Translations under genes and position numbers: made by a program
Part shown: piece by piece, positions 53,102 through 62,423 of the stretch
How positions within the stretch are numbered: position 1 is the first letter of the stretch
How the letters are laid out: each line of letters starts with the position of its first letter
Notes under the pieces: generated by a model
Told to the model about the DNA's origin: nothing
Seen by the model: the letters and a program-made list of their open reading frames with translations, nothing else
Database searches by the model: none
Source of the DNA: Mycolicibacterium tusciae JS617
GTDB taxonomy: Bacteria > Actinomycetota > Actinomycetes > Mycobacteriales > Mycobacteriaceae
DNA length: 64,000 nt
Assembly: GCF_000243415.2 (NCBI RefSeq)
Contig: NZ_KI912270.1
Span: 4,650,903 to 4,714,902, forward strand
Reading direction: 5' to 3'

Positions 53102-54547
53102 GATGTGAACTCGCCGAGTATCACACTTTCGCCGGCCTACGGTGCGCTTGCCGCCGCTGGTGGAGCTGTGTCGTTGTTCGCCACCTACTGGGACGACGCC
53201 TGGCACACCGACATTGGCCGAGACACCGCCCTGATCCCGCCGCACCTGGCGTTATACGGCAGCGTCGCTGTGGTGGGTCTGGTGGTCCTGGGCTGGGGAT
53301 TGGTTGCCCTGGCGCGTACTCGTTCGATCCGGGCGGCGCTCAGGCAGCCGGGCCTGTTGTTGGCCGGCTTGGGCGGCGCGGTCACACTCGCCGCGGCCCC
53401 GCTGGACGCGTTCTGGCACGACGCCTTCGGACGCGACGCGGTCTTGTGGAGCCCGCCGCACATGCTGGTCGTGTTCGCCTCCACGACGATGGCCATCGGG
53501 CTATTGGCCGGCCTGCGACCGACACGGCGTGGGATTGTCGAGGCCGCCCTGTCGGCAGTGGTGCTCGGCAGCGCAATGATGACGGTGCTTGAGTACGATA
53601 CCGATGTTCCGCAGTTCAACCAGATCCTTTATCTGCCGGTGGTTTTAGTCTCCGGACTGTTCGCCGTGGCCATCATCCGTGCGCTCGTTCCCCGGTCATA
53701 CGCCGTCGCACAGGGTGTCGCCGTCTATATCGCAGTGCGGCTCATCGTCGTCGCGGCTCTGATCCTGCTCGGCCGCAGCACGCCCGACCTACCGGTGGCA
53801 GTAATTGGGCTGGCCGTGGCCGACCTGCCCTGGCGCGGACACGCCGCACGCTATGGGGCAACCGCTGCAGCGGTCGCCGCGCTCGCCTGGATGGCATCGG
53901 CGCTCGGCGTGGCGAGCCAGCCGGCCGCCGCTGTCGGCGTGGTCGCCGCGCCAGTCATCGTGGTCGGCGTCGCGCTCGTACCGGCCACCTCCTGGCGCAC
54001 ACATCCGGCTGGCGCGACCGCCGCTGCGCTACTGGCGGGTGCCAGCATGGTGATGCTGGGGCCGGTTTCCGACGCCCTCGCCCACGATCCTGGACAGGGA
54101 GGGCCCGTTACGTCGGTGCGGCTGACGGTGGTCGGGGATGGCCGTGGGAATGTGCGTCTCGACGCGGTTGCACCCGATGCCGGCTCCCAGCTCGTCGCGG
54201 ATAGGGTCGTGGCTCGCCGAGGTGACCAGATGCTCACTGCGCCGCTGAATGAGATCGGCACCGGCAAGTTCACCGGCAGCATTCGCCTGCCCGAACGGGG
54301 ACGGTGGTTCGTCTACGTCGAGTTCGGGCGCGCCGGCGAGACGATCGAAGCGTGGCTGCCCGTTGATTCCGGATGGCAAGGAACCACCTCGGCCGAGCGT
54401 GAGCTCTACGTGCCCGCCGGCAAGCGGCCCCCGACGGCTACGCAAATCGCCAGCGGCGCAGCAATCTACGCCGTCGGTCTGATCCTGTTCGCGTTGGCCC
54501 TCATCCAGACGCGCGGCATCGTGCGCCGCCGCCACAATGCAGCCTGA
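53090..54547 (+). CDS. Polytopic membrane protein with C-terminal extracytoplasmic domain, TetR-linked
   Basis: 485 residues. About ten transmembrane helices fill residues 10-330. Several acidic/His pairs sit at helix ends: YWDDAWHTDIGRD, PPHLALYG, FWHDAFGRDAV, SPPHMLVVFAS, a repeated W-x-D-x-x-x-x-D/G-R-D pattern that could bind metal. Residues 340-455 form a beta-rich domain (VRLTVVGDGRGNVRLD, FTGSIRLPERGRWFVYVEFG) like YtkA/FixH-type modules, followed by a final helix. Such proteins occur next to copper-handling genes in actinobacteria; the function is not established. Confidence 0.82.
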   Translation: MQVSDVNSPSITLSPAYGALAAAGGAVSLFATYWDDAWHTDIGRDTALIPPHLALYGSVAVVGLVVLGWGLVALARTRSIRAALRQPGLLLAGLGGAVTLAAAPLDAFWHDAFGRDAVLWSPPHMLVVFASTTMAIGLLAGLRPTRRGIVEAALSAVVLGSAMMTVLEYDTDVPQFNQILYLPVVLVSGLFAVAIIRALVPRSYAVAQGVAVYIAVRLIVVAALILLGRSTPDLPVAVIGLAVADLPWRGHAARYGATAAAVAALAWMASALGVASQPAAAVGVVAAPVIVVGVALVPATSWRTHPAGATAAALLAGASMVMLGPVSDALAHDPGQGGPVTSVRLTVVGDGRGNVRLDAVAPDAGSQLVADRVVARRGDQMLTAPLNEIGTGKFTGSIRLPERGRWFVYVEFGRAGETIEAWLPVDSGWQGTTSAERELYVPAGKRPPTATQIASGAAIYAVGLILFALALIQTRGIVRRRHNAA

Positions 54548-54591
54548 GTTTCCCGGCACCACTGAGCCAGCCTGCAGTAACCGAGGAATCG

Positions 54592-55626
54592 TTATCCATC
54601 AGGTTTCTTCGCTCTGGCTGTCGGGGTCGCCATCGGGCGTTTTCGCGTCGCCTGATGTGAGCCTTTGTCCGCGGGCGTCGTGTCACCTGAATCCACGCCG
54701 CTGTCGGCCCGCGCGGCGGCATCGTCACGTCCTACCGCAGCATCCCGCGTCGCCTCGGCTTCGCCTGTTGCGCTGATCGCGAGGTCCTCGCGACCCTTCG
54801 GCGCACGGACGAAGTAGATCAGGGCACCGATCAATACCACCGTTGCGGTAAATGAATTGATCCGGATGCCGGCGATTTGGGTCGCCGCGTCGCTGCGCAT
54901 CAACTCGACGAAGAACCGGCCGACACAGTAGCCGGCGACATAAAGCGCAAACAATCGTCCATGGCCGATTCTGAATCGGCGATCGACCCAAATCAGCATG
55001 CCGACGACTAAGAGGTTCCACAGCGACTCATAGAGGAAGGTGGGATGCACGATCTCCGCGACCTGACCTGTCGACACACCGTCGACCGAATGCGGGTCGA
55101 CGACGCCCGACGGGTCACGGCGGTAGTAGATCTCCAAGCCCCATGGCAGGTCCGTGGGCCGGCCGTACAGCTCTTGGTTGAAGTAGTTGCCGATGCGGCC
55201 GATCGCCTGGGCGAGCACAATGCCCGGTGCGACGGCGTCGCCGAAGGCGGGCAGCGGTATGCCGCGTCGCCGGCAGCCGATCCAGGCGCCGACGCCACCG
55301 AGGGTCACCGCACCCCAGATGCCCAGGCCGCCGTCCCAAATCTTCAATGCGGCGTCCAACCCAAGGCCGCCATCACCGAAGTAGGTGCGCCAGTCGGTGA
55401 TCACGTGATAGAGCCGGCCACCTATCACCCCGAACGGTATGGCCCATATCGCGACGTCATAGACGACGCCCGGTTCGCCGCCGCGAGCCACCCAGCGGCG
55501 GTTCCCTATCACCAGGGCGACGACGATGGCGGCAACGATGAACATCGCGTACGCCCGGATCGGCAGCGCGCCAAGATGCCACACCCCTTGCGGCGGACTA
55601 GGGAAGGAAGCGACCAGAGTCGTCAC
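54592..55626 (-). CDS. lgt: Prolipoprotein diacylglyceryl transferase
   Basis: 344 residues. The enzyme moves diacylglycerol from phosphatidylglycerol to the lipobox Cys of prolipoproteins. Seven transmembrane helices and the Lgt signature GRIGNYFNQELYG are present, with IPFGVIGGRLYHVITDW, DGGLGIWGAVTLGG and HPTFLYESLWN conserved. A 50-residue acidic/basic tail follows the last helix, as in other actinobacterial Lgt. In mycobacteria the housekeeping lgt lies in a trp-linked locus; here the gene sits among copper/redox genes, so it is probably an accessory second copy matched to the lipoproteins of this module. Confidence 0.95.
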   Translation of the reverse strand: MTTLVASFPSPPQGVWHLGALPIRAYAMFIVAAIVVALVIGNRRWVARGGEPGVVYDVAIWAIPFGVIGGRLYHVITDWRTYFGDGGLGLDAALKIWDGGLGIWGAVTLGGVGAWIGCRRRGIPLPAFGDAVAPGIVLAQAIGRIGNYFNQELYGRPTDLPWGLEIYYRRDPSGVVDPHSVDGVSTGQVAEIVHPTFLYESLWNLLVVGMLIWVDRRFRIGHGRLFALYVAGYCVGRFFVELMRSDAATQIAGIRINSFTATVVLIGALIYFVRAPKGREDLAISATGEAEATRDAAVGRDDAAARADSGVDSGDTTPADKGSHQATRKRPMATPTARAKKPDG

Positions 55627-55743
55627 GGCAGCCTCTGCGGCACGACAGTGACGCTTGACATCTCAATCAGGACAGACATGCTCCTCAACCGCAATCACTC
55701 GTGTTCGGGCTGTCAGTGGATTCGCACGCTCACGGACTACCTG

Positions 55744-55763
55744 TCTACTACGGCACATAGTAC
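55744..55763. promoter_or_regulatory. TAC/GTA-rich dyad upstream of lgt
   Basis: TCTACTAC (55744-55751) and TAGTAC (55758-55763) 118 nt upstream of the lgt start. Related to, not identical with, the ATCTACGTA sites of the module. Confidence 0.35.
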
Positions 55764-56570
55764 TATATAGGTGCCGACCTCCGGCAACGACGCCGATATA
55801 CCGCACCTCGACGGCACTGCCACGCAATCGAGTCAGCCTTTCGCCCCGGTTCAGCATCTAGTATCACAGGTCCGAAATCCGCCCGCTGCGCGCGGATGAG
55901 CGCGTGCGCAGAAGTTGTACTGCCTCGGCAGACCAATCTTCCTCTCGTTGCTAACAGTTCGCTGGCTCGTGGCGATAACCAGATTGCATTGCGGGGTCCG
56001 GACCCCTTGCAGCAAGGATCTGGCGGGTAGCGCGACTCCTCCCTCGCGCCAGGTCACCAACTTGAGGTCGCTCACCAACCTCGCGATCCCCAGCTCGGCC
56101 GCGCCTGGCGAGCGACGCCGGCGGCAGCAGTCCCGCTTGACCCGTGTGGCCCAACGGTGCGCCCTGCGGCGGGCACCGTGTGAGGCTGGGCGTACATCGT
56201 GGTGCGCCCGGCGCAGCTAGCCGACCCAACTCTATAGAAGCTTTAGCCAATCGCTTTCGGCACCAAAAGGGATTGATCGCGTCTTACATCTCCAGGACGA
56301 TCAATCAGCTGTCGGACTCACGCCAGCACTACGCCAAGACGCGACGATACTAATGCTGCAGGGCTTGACCTTTCGGGATCCGACGGCATACTTTACATCG
56401 CCCGCCAGGGGTGGCAGGGAATGCCATTGCGGTATCGCCGTTCAGCGATATGGGGCCCTGTCGCGACGGAAATCCCGGCCGGTCTGCGACTCTATGTGCG
56501 CCAGAATGGAGCTCGGTCGCGGCGGGTCGCAGCCGTCTATTTGCTGACACCGGATAGCCTGTCGCCGTGT
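55764..56570. other. Intergenic stretch before the PGRP-like gene
   Basis: No supported gene. The frame of the PGRP-like gene is open from 56421, but that part has no signal sequence or family match. Confidence 0.4.
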
Positions 56571-57428
56571 GTGATCGATGCACGGGCGGGCCCAGTTCGC
56601 CCGTTTCGCGGGCGGGCCGCCCTGAGATTGACGGCCGCGGCGCCGGCGGTTGTCGGTCTGGCCAGCGCCGCACCCCTGTCCAGCGGAACACCGCACGCGC
56701 CAGCGCAGCCGCCTCTGTCGGCGGACACGGCCACGGCGACACCACCGATCCCGATTATCAGCCGCGGCCAATGGGGCGCTGATGAGTCGCTGCGGCGAGC
56801 AGCGCCGCTGTACGACAACGCGATTCGGGCCGGGATCATCCACCACTCCGCAACGGGCAACAACTACGCGCCCAACGAATCGGCAACGATCGTCCGCTCA
56901 ATCTACGCGTATCACACACGCTCGATGGGTTGGACGGACATCGCCTACAACGCGCTCGTCGCCGCACGTTTCAACCAACCTCCCACGGCAGAGGACGTGG
57001 AGGAGCCGATGCGGGGTGGGGCGATCTTTGCGCGCTGGGAAGCGCTCGGTGGCGCCAGCGGTGTGCTGGGTCCGGTGAGGTCGCCGGAAGCTCCCGGTGC
57101 TGGCTCAGCGCGCTACGTCATCTTTACCCAGGGAGCGATTTACTGGTCACCGGCCACCGGAGCGCAACCTTTGACCGGAGCGATCTATGACACCTGGGCG
57201 ACGCTGGGTCACGAACGCAGCACGCTCGGCTTGCCCACAAGCGGCCAGATCCAAGAGCCGCAATGGATTTTGCAGAACTTCCAGCACTTCACGCTGAACA
57301 TAGATCGAGAGAACGATGCGGTCACCATGGTGGCCAACGGGCAGCCCCGCGTCTTGCCTCCGCCGCCGCCCGGAGGACCGCCCGTTCAGATAGAGCGGTT
57401 CTCTCCGGCGCGTAACCGGATCCCCTGA
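56571..57428 (+). CDS. PGRP/amidase-like protein with LGFP repeats and an internal deletion in the catalytic domain
   Basis: About 285 residues from GTG 56571, which gives a Tat-like leader (RPFRGRAALRLTAAAPAVVG) and export signal. The amidase domain begins normally (IISRGQWGADESLRRAAPLYDN, GIIHHSATGNNYAPNE, IVRSIYAYHTRSMGWTDIAYN), with the first zinc His in HHSATG. Then it jumps from YNALV directly to LGFP-type repeats (IFARWEALGGASGVLGPVRS, AIYWSPATGAQPLTGAIYDTWATLG). The second half of the PGRP fold, including the other zinc ligands and the usual GAHxxGxNxxxxGV segment, is missing in frame. It could bind peptidoglycan or arabinogalactan via the repeats but should lack amidase activity. Confidence 0.8.
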   Translation: MIDARAGPVRPFRGRAALRLTAAAPAVVGLASAAPLSSGTPHAPAQPPLSADTATATPPIPIISRGQWGADESLRRAAPLYDNAIRAGIIHHSATGNNYAPNESATIVRSIYAYHTRSMGWTDIAYNALVAARFNQPPTAEDVEEPMRGGAIFARWEALGGASGVLGPVRSPEAPGAGSARYVIFTQGAIYWSPATGAQPLTGAIYDTWATLGHERSTLGLPTSGQIQEPQWILQNFQHFTLNIDRENDAVTMVANGQPRVLPPPPPGGPPVQIERFSPARNRIP

Positions 57429-57576
57429 CCGGCTCTATGACCGCGGGCTGCAGCACTTACTCGTCTCGCGGCATCCGCCGAATCGACACCTCTCGCGTCG
57501 CACCATTGACCAAATGTGGGCTGCAGACTCCCTGATCCAGGCACAGCACACAGTTGGCCCGCTGGTCCGCGCCGGT

Positions 57577-57971
57577 CTATGAGAGCGATTGGATTGCCGC
57601 GCGCAACATGATTGCGGCTTCGTCGGCCACGGCGCACAGTTCTGGCTCGTCGGCGACCTGGGCCATCACCTGCGGATCCACCGCGTCAACTATGACCATG
57701 TCCTTCGCGGCGGGATCGGTGCGCACCACGACGTTGCACGGAAGCAACACCCCGATTCGACGATCCACATCGATTGCCCGATGGGCTAAGGATGGATTGC
57801 ACGCTCCCGAGATCAGGCAGTCCTCGAGCTCCTCGCCAAATTTGGCCTTCAGTGTGGCCTTGACGTCGATTCGGTCGGCACGCCGAAGCCGTGATCGGCC
57901 AATGCTTTGCGAGCATTTTCAACAGCGTCGTCGAATGTGCTGTGCAATGTTGTTGAAATGGCCAGCGCCAT
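57577..57971 (-). pseudogene. DUF302-family protein, one frameshift
   Basis: ATG 57971 gives MALAISTTLHSTFDDAVENA and RKALADHGFGV. After a one-base loss near 57872 the next frame gives IDVKATLKAKFGEELEDCLI, SGACNPSLAHRAIDVDRRIG, VLLPCNVVVRTD and DAVDPQVMAQVADEPEL. The CNPxxA and LPCNVVV segments identify DUF302. One corrected base would make about 131 intact codons, so the gene may be very recently dead or mis-assembled. DUF302 proteins often occur with sulfur or metal genes. Confidence 0.83.
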
Positions 57972-58116
57972 AATCAATCCCTCTCTGTCGATGTTGATAT
58001 GCGTCAGGTGAACGTTGGCTGCGCCTCTCCAGCTCGGCTGGGGCCATCCGGACTAGCACGCGAGGTGACTCGCGTTAGCCCATCGCCAACTTTGGCTTCT
58101 GAGCCGGCCCCCGCGC

Positions 58117-58542
58117 TTAGCGCTTGGCCGCTCGCTTCGTGCGTCGACGGAGCGCGGCACGCAGGCGCGCCGACTCCTCAGGGCCGATTTGTTCGAGGAA
58201 GTAGCTGAGAACCAAATCGGGTTGGCCGCCGGAGTCTAACGCCGCGCGCATGAGGCTTGCGCTGTGTTGCTCCCGGGTCAAGGTGGGCCAATACCGGTAA
58301 GCTTTGCCGTCGCGCTCTCGGGCCAGGTAGCCCTTGCTGTGCAGATTGTCCATCGTGGACATTACTGTGGTGTAGGCGATGTCGCGTTCTGCCGCAAGTT
58401 CGTCGAATATTTCTCGCACCGTCGTCGTCGTGTCGGAACCACGGTTCCAGATGCGGTCCATGATGACGGCTTCGAGTTCGCCAAATCCGCGTGTGCGCAC
58501 CTTTGGCCTCCCGGCTGTCCGTGTCGAGCCTGCGTCGCGCAT
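58117..58542 (-). CDS. BlaI/MecI/CopY-family repressor
   Basis: 141 residues. N-terminal winged helix: FGELEAVIMDRIWNRGSD, TTTVREIFDELAAERDIAYTTVMSTMDNLHSKGYLARERDGKAYRYWP. IAYTTVMSTMDNLHSKG is the recognition region typical of the family. The C-terminal part (LVLSYFLEQIGPEESARLRAAL) is the dimerisation helix. The CopY metal cluster (CxCx4CxC) is absent, so it is nearer BlaI than enterococcal CopY. It faces away from the CopC-CopD gene and an ATCTACGTA site lies 24 nt upstream of its start, suggesting autoregulation. Confidence 0.92.
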   Translation of the reverse strand: MRDAGSTRTAGRPKVRTRGFGELEAVIMDRIWNRGSDTTTTVREIFDELAAERDIAYTTVMSTMDNLHSKGYLARERDGKAYRYWPTLTREQHSASLMRAALDSGGQPDLVLSYFLEQIGPEESARLRAALRRRTKRAAKR

Positions 58543-58565
58543 GGTGCGCCCTTTCCGCGGAATGC

Positions 58566-58580
58566 GTACTATCTACGTAC
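58566..58580. promoter_or_regulatory. ATCTACGTA-type site upstream of blaI (candidate operator)
   Basis: GTACTATCTACGTAC contains the 9-mer ATCTACGTA and flanking TAC/GTA half sites. It lies between the divergent blaI and copCD genes. Confidence 0.55.
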
Positions 58581-58975
58581 CAAGATCGTAATGCCGTTTC
58601 ACATTGTTTGGGAACTGGGCCCCGGACCAATGCATCACTTCATCATCTGTACCGGCGCCGCTGGCCGTATCGGTGGGGCCAGCGAGATCCTCATCACGAC
58701 AGTGCCGCCACCTTCACCCGACGATCACAGGGCGAATGACGAGTGGCGCAGCGTCGTCATAGGCGACACCCTGGTGCTTGAAGCGGCGAAAGCCGTTGTC
58801 TTGACAACAGAACGGACGCCATGACCCACCCGATCAATGCCACGTTACTCCCCGAGCCGCAGAGCGCGTCGTGCTCTGCTGCCCGACTGCCGGCACGAGT
58901 GGCTACGAGATATCGGCTGCACAACACCGCGCTCTGCCTCGACGGCACGAATGGCCGAGTCGGCGTCCCCGCACC
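58581..58975. other. Intergenic stretch between blaI and copCD
   Basis: The copCD frame is open from 58871, but no signal sequence is seen before GTG 58976. No other gene is supported. Confidence 0.45.
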
Positions 58976-60874
58976 GTGACCTCGCTGCGGGATGGGCTCG
59001 TGGCTTTGACGATCGCCGTGCTGATATCGATGGGTCCCGGTACGGGCACCGCACAGGCGCATCCCACGTTGCTGTTCACCGAACCCGCAGCAGAGACCGC
59101 GGTTGCGGCGTCACCCGAGGCGATCACACTGCTGTTCAACGAACGGGTCACCATCGGCACGCGCGCGATTGTGGTGCTGGATCAATCCCACCGCGAGGTG
59201 CCGGTCGTGCCGGCCAGGCTCGCGCGCGACGGCCGCTTCGTCACCGCGTCGCCGGTTTCTGCCTTAGCGCCGGGGACCTATACCGTCCGTTGGCGCGTCA
59301 CCGGTGATGATGGGGATCAGGTCGAGCAGGAGTTCCGGTTCGCGGTCGGCCTGGCGCTGTCGGCTGCCGCGCCAACCGCTTCCGCAACGCCGGCCTGGGG
59401 TGAAAGTGCCATGCGCTGGTTCCTTTTCGCCGGCTTGGCCGCCGCAGTCGGTGGCTTGATCGGCCGCCGTGCGACCGATACTGCACGTGCCGCACGCCCG
59501 GATCTGGCGCCCGTGCGGTCGTGGGCGCCGGCAGGGATGGTGGTTGCGCTCATCGCTGCCATGGCTTTGGTCGCTGGTCGGGCCGTTGACGCCGGCACCG
59601 TCAACGCGGTGTGGGATGGCCGCGCGGGTGTGCTGCTGTTGATGGAGACCGGTGGGTTATTGACTGCGTTGGCCCTTGTGAGTCGGGGTCGGTGGGCTCT
59701 GGTTCCGCTGGCGGTGGTGATCGCGGCCGACGGGATCCGCTCGCATGCGGGCACAACATTCGGCGGCTGGGGCGCGGTTCTGACCGGGGTGCACCTGGCG
59801 GCGGTTACGGTTTGGGTCGGCGCGCTCGTGCATACGGCGCGGGCGGTGGTGACGTGGCGAGCGGTGTCGGACACAGTCCGTTGGGTCTTGGCCCCTTATG
59901 TCCGGCTGGCGCTGGTGACCTATCTCGTGGTGGTGGCCACGGGTGTGATCAGCGCGCTGGTGTTAGTCCCCCTGCCGCAACTGGTCTCCACCACCTACGG
60001 CAAGGTGCTGCTGATTAAACTCGGGCTCGTCGTGGCAGCGTCGGCGGCGGCGCTGGCCTCGAGGCTGATCCACCGCGATACCCGTCAGGCGACGCGGCTG
60101 CGGAAGGCGATGGCCATCGAAGCCGCGCTGCTGGTCGTTGTGCTGGCAGCCAGCGCGGTGCTGGTGTCCACACCGCCGCCCACCGGGACGGCGTCGGCGG
60201 CGCCGCCGCCGCAACCAACCGGTCCTGTCGTGTCGCTGGGCGCCCTGGCCGGCCAGGTCGGGATCAGCCTGACTGCCAGTGAAGGGCTGCTCGTGGTCCG
60301 GCTGTCCACACCGCGGCGCGGTGACTACTACGCTGCTGAACCCGGCCAGGACTACAGCTTGGTGGCCTCGCTCGGTGAGTCGGCTCTCGCGCTCGCCGGC
60401 TGCGGCAGCGGATGCTATCTGGCGCGGCCGGCGTGGCGTGACGGTGACAACGTGCTGACGCTGCGCGCCGGAGCCACCGGCTGGCCCGGCGGCGCCACCG
60501 GGCTGATCGTGTCGTGGCCACCGCGTCCCGGCGCCGCTGATCTGGCCGCAGCCGTCGCCGCGACCCGCGCGGCAGGCAGTCTCGTCGTCTATGAAACCGT
60601 CACCAGCGACACCACCGCCGGACCACCCGAACCGAGCCGGCTCGACCTGGACGCCGGGTTCTTCCTCTCCCAGGAACCCTATGCCGAGGGCACCGCGCCG
60701 ATCGCGGCGCGAACCTCGCCCCCGGGCGCGGTGGTGCGTTTAGCGCTGGGTTATCCCGCCGCCTCCATCAACGTTCAGCTCACTCTCGACGACCGCAGCC
60801 GTATCACCGAGGAAATCCTCACCGACCCAAAGCATCTCGTGACGCGCCGCATCGTCTATCCTGGTCCTGAGTAA
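58976..60874 (+). CDS. CopC-CopD fusion protein, copper resistance/uptake
   Basis: 632 residues from GTG 58976 (SLRDGLVALTIAVLISMG signal, cut at AQA-HPTLL). Residues 23-125 form a CopC beta-barrel whose mature N-terminus starts with the copper-ligand His (AHPTLLFTEPAAETAV, ALAPGTYTVRWRVTGDDGD). Residues 150-410 are a CopD membrane domain of eight helices (GGWGAVLTGVHLAAVTVWVGAL, HTAR, STTYGKVLLIKLGLVV). The last 200 residues are an extracytoplasmic beta-rich domain with one Cys pair (AGCGSGCYL). The fusion is common in actinobacteria. It should handle copper at the outer face of the membrane. Its stop is 1 bp from the converging methyltransferase gene. Confidence 0.93.
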   Translation: MTSLRDGLVALTIAVLISMGPGTGTAQAHPTLLFTEPAAETAVAASPEAITLLFNERVTIGTRAIVVLDQSHREVPVVPARLARDGRFVTASPVSALAPGTYTVRWRVTGDDGDQVEQEFRFAVGLALSAAAPTASATPAWGESAMRWFLFAGLAAAVGGLIGRRATDTARAARPDLAPVRSWAPAGMVVALIAAMALVAGRAVDAGTVNAVWDGRAGVLLLMETGGLLTALALVSRGRWALVPLAVVIAADGIRSHAGTTFGGWGAVLTGVHLAAVTVWVGALVHTARAVVTWRAVSDTVRWVLAPYVRLALVTYLVVVATGVISALVLVPLPQLVSTTYGKVLLIKLGLVVAASAAALASRLIHRDTRQATRLRKAMAIEAALLVVVLAASAVLVSTPPPTGTASAAPPPQPTGPVVSLGALAGQVGISLTASEGLLVVRLSTPRRGDYYAAEPGQDYSLVASLGESALALAGCGSGCYLARPAWRDGDNVLTLRAGATGWPGGATGLIVSWPPRPGAADLAAAVAATRAAGSLVVYETVTSDTTAGPPEPSRLDLDAGFFLSQEPYAEGTAPIAARTSPPGAVVRLALGYPAASINVQLTLDDRSRITEEILTDPKHLVTRRIVYPGPE

Positions 60875-60875
60875 G

Positions 60876-61517
60876 TCACGTGCCGGGGCGGGCGATGCCC
60901 AGAATGTGGGCCTGGGAGGGAAAGAACCGCAGCGGCGCGTAGTGGAACCGTTGAAGGGATTCGATGTCGAATCCCGCGGCGCGGATAGCCGCGGCAGTGT
61001 CGCGGTTGAGGTGACAGCCCCCACCCACCCGTGACCACAGCGGCGTGAGGGCATCCTCTAGCAACGCGAACCATGGTTTGGTCGAACGCACGTGCTCGAA
61101 GAACCGAAGCTGGCCGTTCGGCTTGAGCACCCGCCGCAGCTCGGCCAATGCGGCCGGGACATCGGCGACCGAGCACAACACCAACGACGCAACGGCGGCG
61201 TCAAAGGTGGCGTCTTGCACAGGCAGCGCGGTCGCGTGACCGGCCACCACGTGTACCGGCACGGCTGCGGTTTCAGCAGCCCGCTCAGCCAGTGTCCGCA
61301 GGTGATCCTCGGGCTCGACCGCGACGACTTCTGCGACCGTATTGGGATAGTGGCCGAAGTTCATGCCGTTGCCAGCGCCGACCTCAATCACCCGGCCGGA
61401 CAAGCCAGCAAGGGCGCGGTCGCGATGCTGCGCGGTGCCACGCTGCTCCGACTCAGCGCTGATCCGCTCATACATGCGCGCAAACCGTGGATGCTGGAAT
61501 GCGGACAGATCCGCCAT
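60876..61517 (-). CDS. Class I SAM-dependent methyltransferase
   Basis: 213 residues. Motif I VIEVGAGNGMNFGHYP, motif II region VVAVEPEDHLR, then ATFDAAVASLVLCSVAD and LRRVLKPNGQLRFFEHVRS, the UbiE/COQ5-like layout. The C-terminus (GGGCHLNRDTAAAIRAAGFDIES) has HLNRDT typical of a group of small-molecule or phospholipid methyltransferases. Substrate unknown. Tail-to-tail with copCD. Confidence 0.9.
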   Translation of the reverse strand: MADLSAFQHPRFARMYERISAESEQRGTAQHRDRALAGLSGRVIEVGAGNGMNFGHYPNTVAEVVAVEPEDHLRTLAERAAETAAVPVHVVAGHATALPVQDATFDAAVASLVLCSVADVPAALAELRRVLKPNGQLRFFEHVRSTKPWFALLEDALTPLWSRVGGGCHLNRDTAAAIRAAGFDIESLQRFHYAPLRFFPSQAHILGIARPGT

Positions 61518-61568
61518 GTCGCCTCCTTCGCGGTCGGCCTGTGCAATTTTCCTTTTGGCGGGTCTGCG

Positions 61569-62288
61569 TCACACGCCTTCGGCGAAGTCGTATGTCGAGG
61601 GAATGGTTTCGCCGGGGCGGGGGGCGCCGTAGACCACGGCGATCTCGTCGCGATCGCCCAGCATGATCGCCGCCGGGTTTCCCGTCTGTTGTGCGCCGTT
61701 GACGAAAACGCGCACGGCCTTACCGTCGACGGCGCGCAGCGCCCCGATGTTGTCCGCCGACAGATTCACCTGCCATTCGGTGAAAACCTCCCCCAGGCTG
61801 AACTGTCTTTTCACCGGCGACTCAACATGAATCACACCACTACCGTCATGGGTGTGCAGCGGGCTAATCGTGCCGCGCTTGGTGTCGATACCCAACTCGG
61901 CTGGAACCGGCACAGACGCACCATCAACGAGCACATCCAGATGGGCGTGAATGTGCTCCACGGCCCCTTCGCTGCCTAACATTGGCAAACCGGCTGCGGC
62001 CACCGCCGCACTCGCATCAGCAGGCGCCGGCCACGGTGGCATCGTTTCGGCGCCCACGGCCACGGTGGCCGGTGGACTCTGCAGGCTCGCCGATTCCGTG
62101 TCCGGTGTGGGCTGTCCGGGCGATTTCATGATGCTGACAATCACGATCACCACAATGGGAGCTACGAACACAACACCCGCGGCGAGCCACAGCCAGCCGC
62201 TGCGTCGGCTCGACTGCGCACGCGCGATGGCCTTGCGTCCATCTCGTGAAGACTTCACCGTCGTCCGGGGGCTTTTCCTCGCCGCCAT
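61569..62288 (-). CDS. Membrane-anchored His-rich protein of unknown function
   Basis: 239 residues from ATG 62288 (AARKSPRTTVKSSRDGRKAI, a basic cytoplasmic tail). One transmembrane helix (LWLAAGVVFVAPIVVIVIVS). The outer domain has clustered His: EHIHAHLDVLVDGASVPVPAELG, SPLHTHDGSGVIHVESP, then FSLGEVFTEWQVNLS and KAVRVFVNGAQQ. This HxHxH, HTHD, IHVE pattern is shared by a widespread actinobacterial family of unknown function and strongly suggests metal binding. It fits the copper/thiol theme of the module. Confidence 0.82.
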   Translation of the reverse strand: MAARKSPRTTVKSSRDGRKAIARAQSSRRSGWLWLAAGVVFVAPIVVIVIVSIMKSPGQPTPDTESASLQSPPATVAVGAETMPPWPAPADASAAVAAAGLPMLGSEGAVEHIHAHLDVLVDGASVPVPAELGIDTKRGTISPLHTHDGSGVIHVESPVKRQFSLGEVFTEWQVNLSADNIGALRAVDGKAVRVFVNGAQQTGNPAAIMLGDRDEIAVVYGAPRPGETIPSTYDFAEGV

Positions 62289-62322
62289 GAACACGCTCCG
62301 TTCGTCTGCAGACACGCCGTCA

Positions 62323-62349
62323 TATGTAGCTGCTGCGTAGTTTAGTAGC
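62323..62349. promoter_or_regulatory. TAC/GTA-rich region upstream of the His-rich membrane protein
   Basis: TATGTAGC, GCGTAGT and TTAGTAGC occur in a row 35-61 nt upstream of ATG 62288. These are degenerate relatives of the ATCTACGTA word; a weak operator is possible. Confidence 0.35.
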
Positions 62350-62423
62350 TAGTCCCGGCCTAGTTGTTCTTCGCAGGACGCGTCAAGAGGGCAGCATCCA
62401 GGCCGGTAACGAATCCGGCAATC

